Shown here: piece by piece, positions 13,647 through 13,922 of the stretch | Layout: each line of letters begins with the position of its first letter | Position numbering within the stretch: position 1 is the first letter of the stretch | Origin: Negativicutes bacterium | GTDB lineage: Bacteria > Bacillota > Negativicutes > SKW292 | Reading direction: 5' to 3' | NCBI GenBank assembly: GCA_026416215.1 | Contig: JAOAFP010000034.1 | Coordinates: 1-13,922 of the forward strand | DNA: 13,922 nt | Program-made: the position numbers and the translations under genes | The notes under the pieces: generated by a model | What the model was told of the DNA's origin: nothing | The model's input: the letters and a program-made list of their open reading frames with translations, nothing else | Database searches by the model: none

Positions 13647-13922
13647 TCACCAGTCGATCATCTTAAGGTCAACCGACCATGACGCCTGCTGATTGCCCTG
13701 CACCTGCCCCACCTGGTTTGTATACTGGACGGTCAGCAACCAGCAGTGCAGGTTGCGGTAATACGTGTACTGGGTATTGAACAGCGACCCGCTCCGCAGG
13801 TCAAACCGGTTGTAGACAGCCAGTGAATTCCTGTCGTCCAGCTTCCAGTACAGCCCAAGGTCCCACTCTTCGCCGATATCCAGACTGTCGTAGTTGAACA
13901 CGGTGGATATGTTGGTGGTGTA
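13647..13922 (-). CDS. C-terminal part of an LptD-like outer-membrane beta-barrel protein, cut by the window edge
   Basis: Ninety-one codons are open from the window edge to the TGA at 13649-13647. The sequence alternates polar and hydrophobic residues in short strands (WDLGLYWKL, NSLAVYNRF, FNTQYTYYR, WLLTVQYTN, ASWSVDLKMIDW) and ends in an aromatic Trp, as expected for a beta-barrel outer-membrane protein. The segment YRNLHCWLLTVQY resembles the conserved xCWxxxVxY strand near the end of LptD (OstA), which inserts lipopolysaccharide into the outer membrane. No start is visible: the GTG at 13901 is internal to the open frame. It sits 6 bp before the MreD-like gene. Other barrel families remain possible because only the end is present. 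Confidence 0.62.
   Translation of the reverse strand, partial: YTTNISTVFNYDSLDIGEEWDLGLYWKLDDRNSLAVYNRFDLRSGSLFNTQYTYYRNLHCWLLTVQYTNQVGQVQGNQQASWSVDLKMIDW

Overview
The window reads as a chromosomal segment of a GC-rich, diderm-type Firmicute. Three things point that way. EF-Tu carries a Cys-rich insertion of a kind I recall from Moorella/Desulfotomaculum-type Clostridia and relatives. The ECF transporter core is linked to truA, as in Firmicutes. The right edge encodes what looks like the C-terminus of an outer-membrane LptD-type beta-barrel, which would fit Negativicutes or another outer-membrane-bearing lineage. The lineage is inferred from gene content and remembered family sequences, not from a search. 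Every gene I support lies on the minus strand, so transcription runs from right to left.

Right part (13922-11327), an envelope and elongation block: the end of an LptD-like barrel gene, a small MreD-like membrane protein and a complete class B penicillin-binding protein 2 (PBP2), tightly packed. The PBP2 frame runs into a ~48-bp repeat, which supplies its last codons and its stop. A second copy lies 69 bp away. A good sigma-A-like promoter sits beside this repeat pair and drives an orphan FliD-like (flagellar cap-like) gene, which ends in a strong hairpin/U-tract terminator at 9934-9959.

Middle (9862-3864), one tightly coupled operon: ecfA1, ecfA2 and ecfT (the energising module of ECF vitamin/metal transporters), truA (tRNA pseudouridine synthase), a class I glutamine amidotransferase-like C26 hydrolase, a geranylgeranyl-reductase-type flavoprotein, and uppP (undecaprenyl diphosphatase). 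Neighbouring genes overlap by 4-16 bp, except for one 37-bp gap. The last two genes suggest a link to polyprenyl carrier lipids.

Left part (3813-1), translation machinery: a perfect consensus promoter (TTGACA, 17 bp, TATAAT) drives five tRNA genes in the order Thr(TGT), Tyr(GTA), fMet(CAT), Thr(GGT), Met(CAT). A short hairpin/U-tract follows, then tuf and the start of the S10 ribosomal protein operon (rpsJ, rplC, rplD, rplW; the last is cut by the edge). The tRNA-tuf half resembles the E. coli thrU-tyrU-glyT-thrT-tufB operon, while the tuf-rpsJ half resembles the str/S10 (tufA) junction. This is either a real rearrangement through tuf or an assembly join inside a duplicated tuf gene.

I found no CRISPR array, prophage, complete insertion sequence or defence system. 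The most unusual points are the tRNA-tuf-S10 hybrid, the prenyl-reductase/UppP pairing, the repeat that terminates PBP2, the orphan FliD-like protein and the barrel-MreD-PBP2 linkage.
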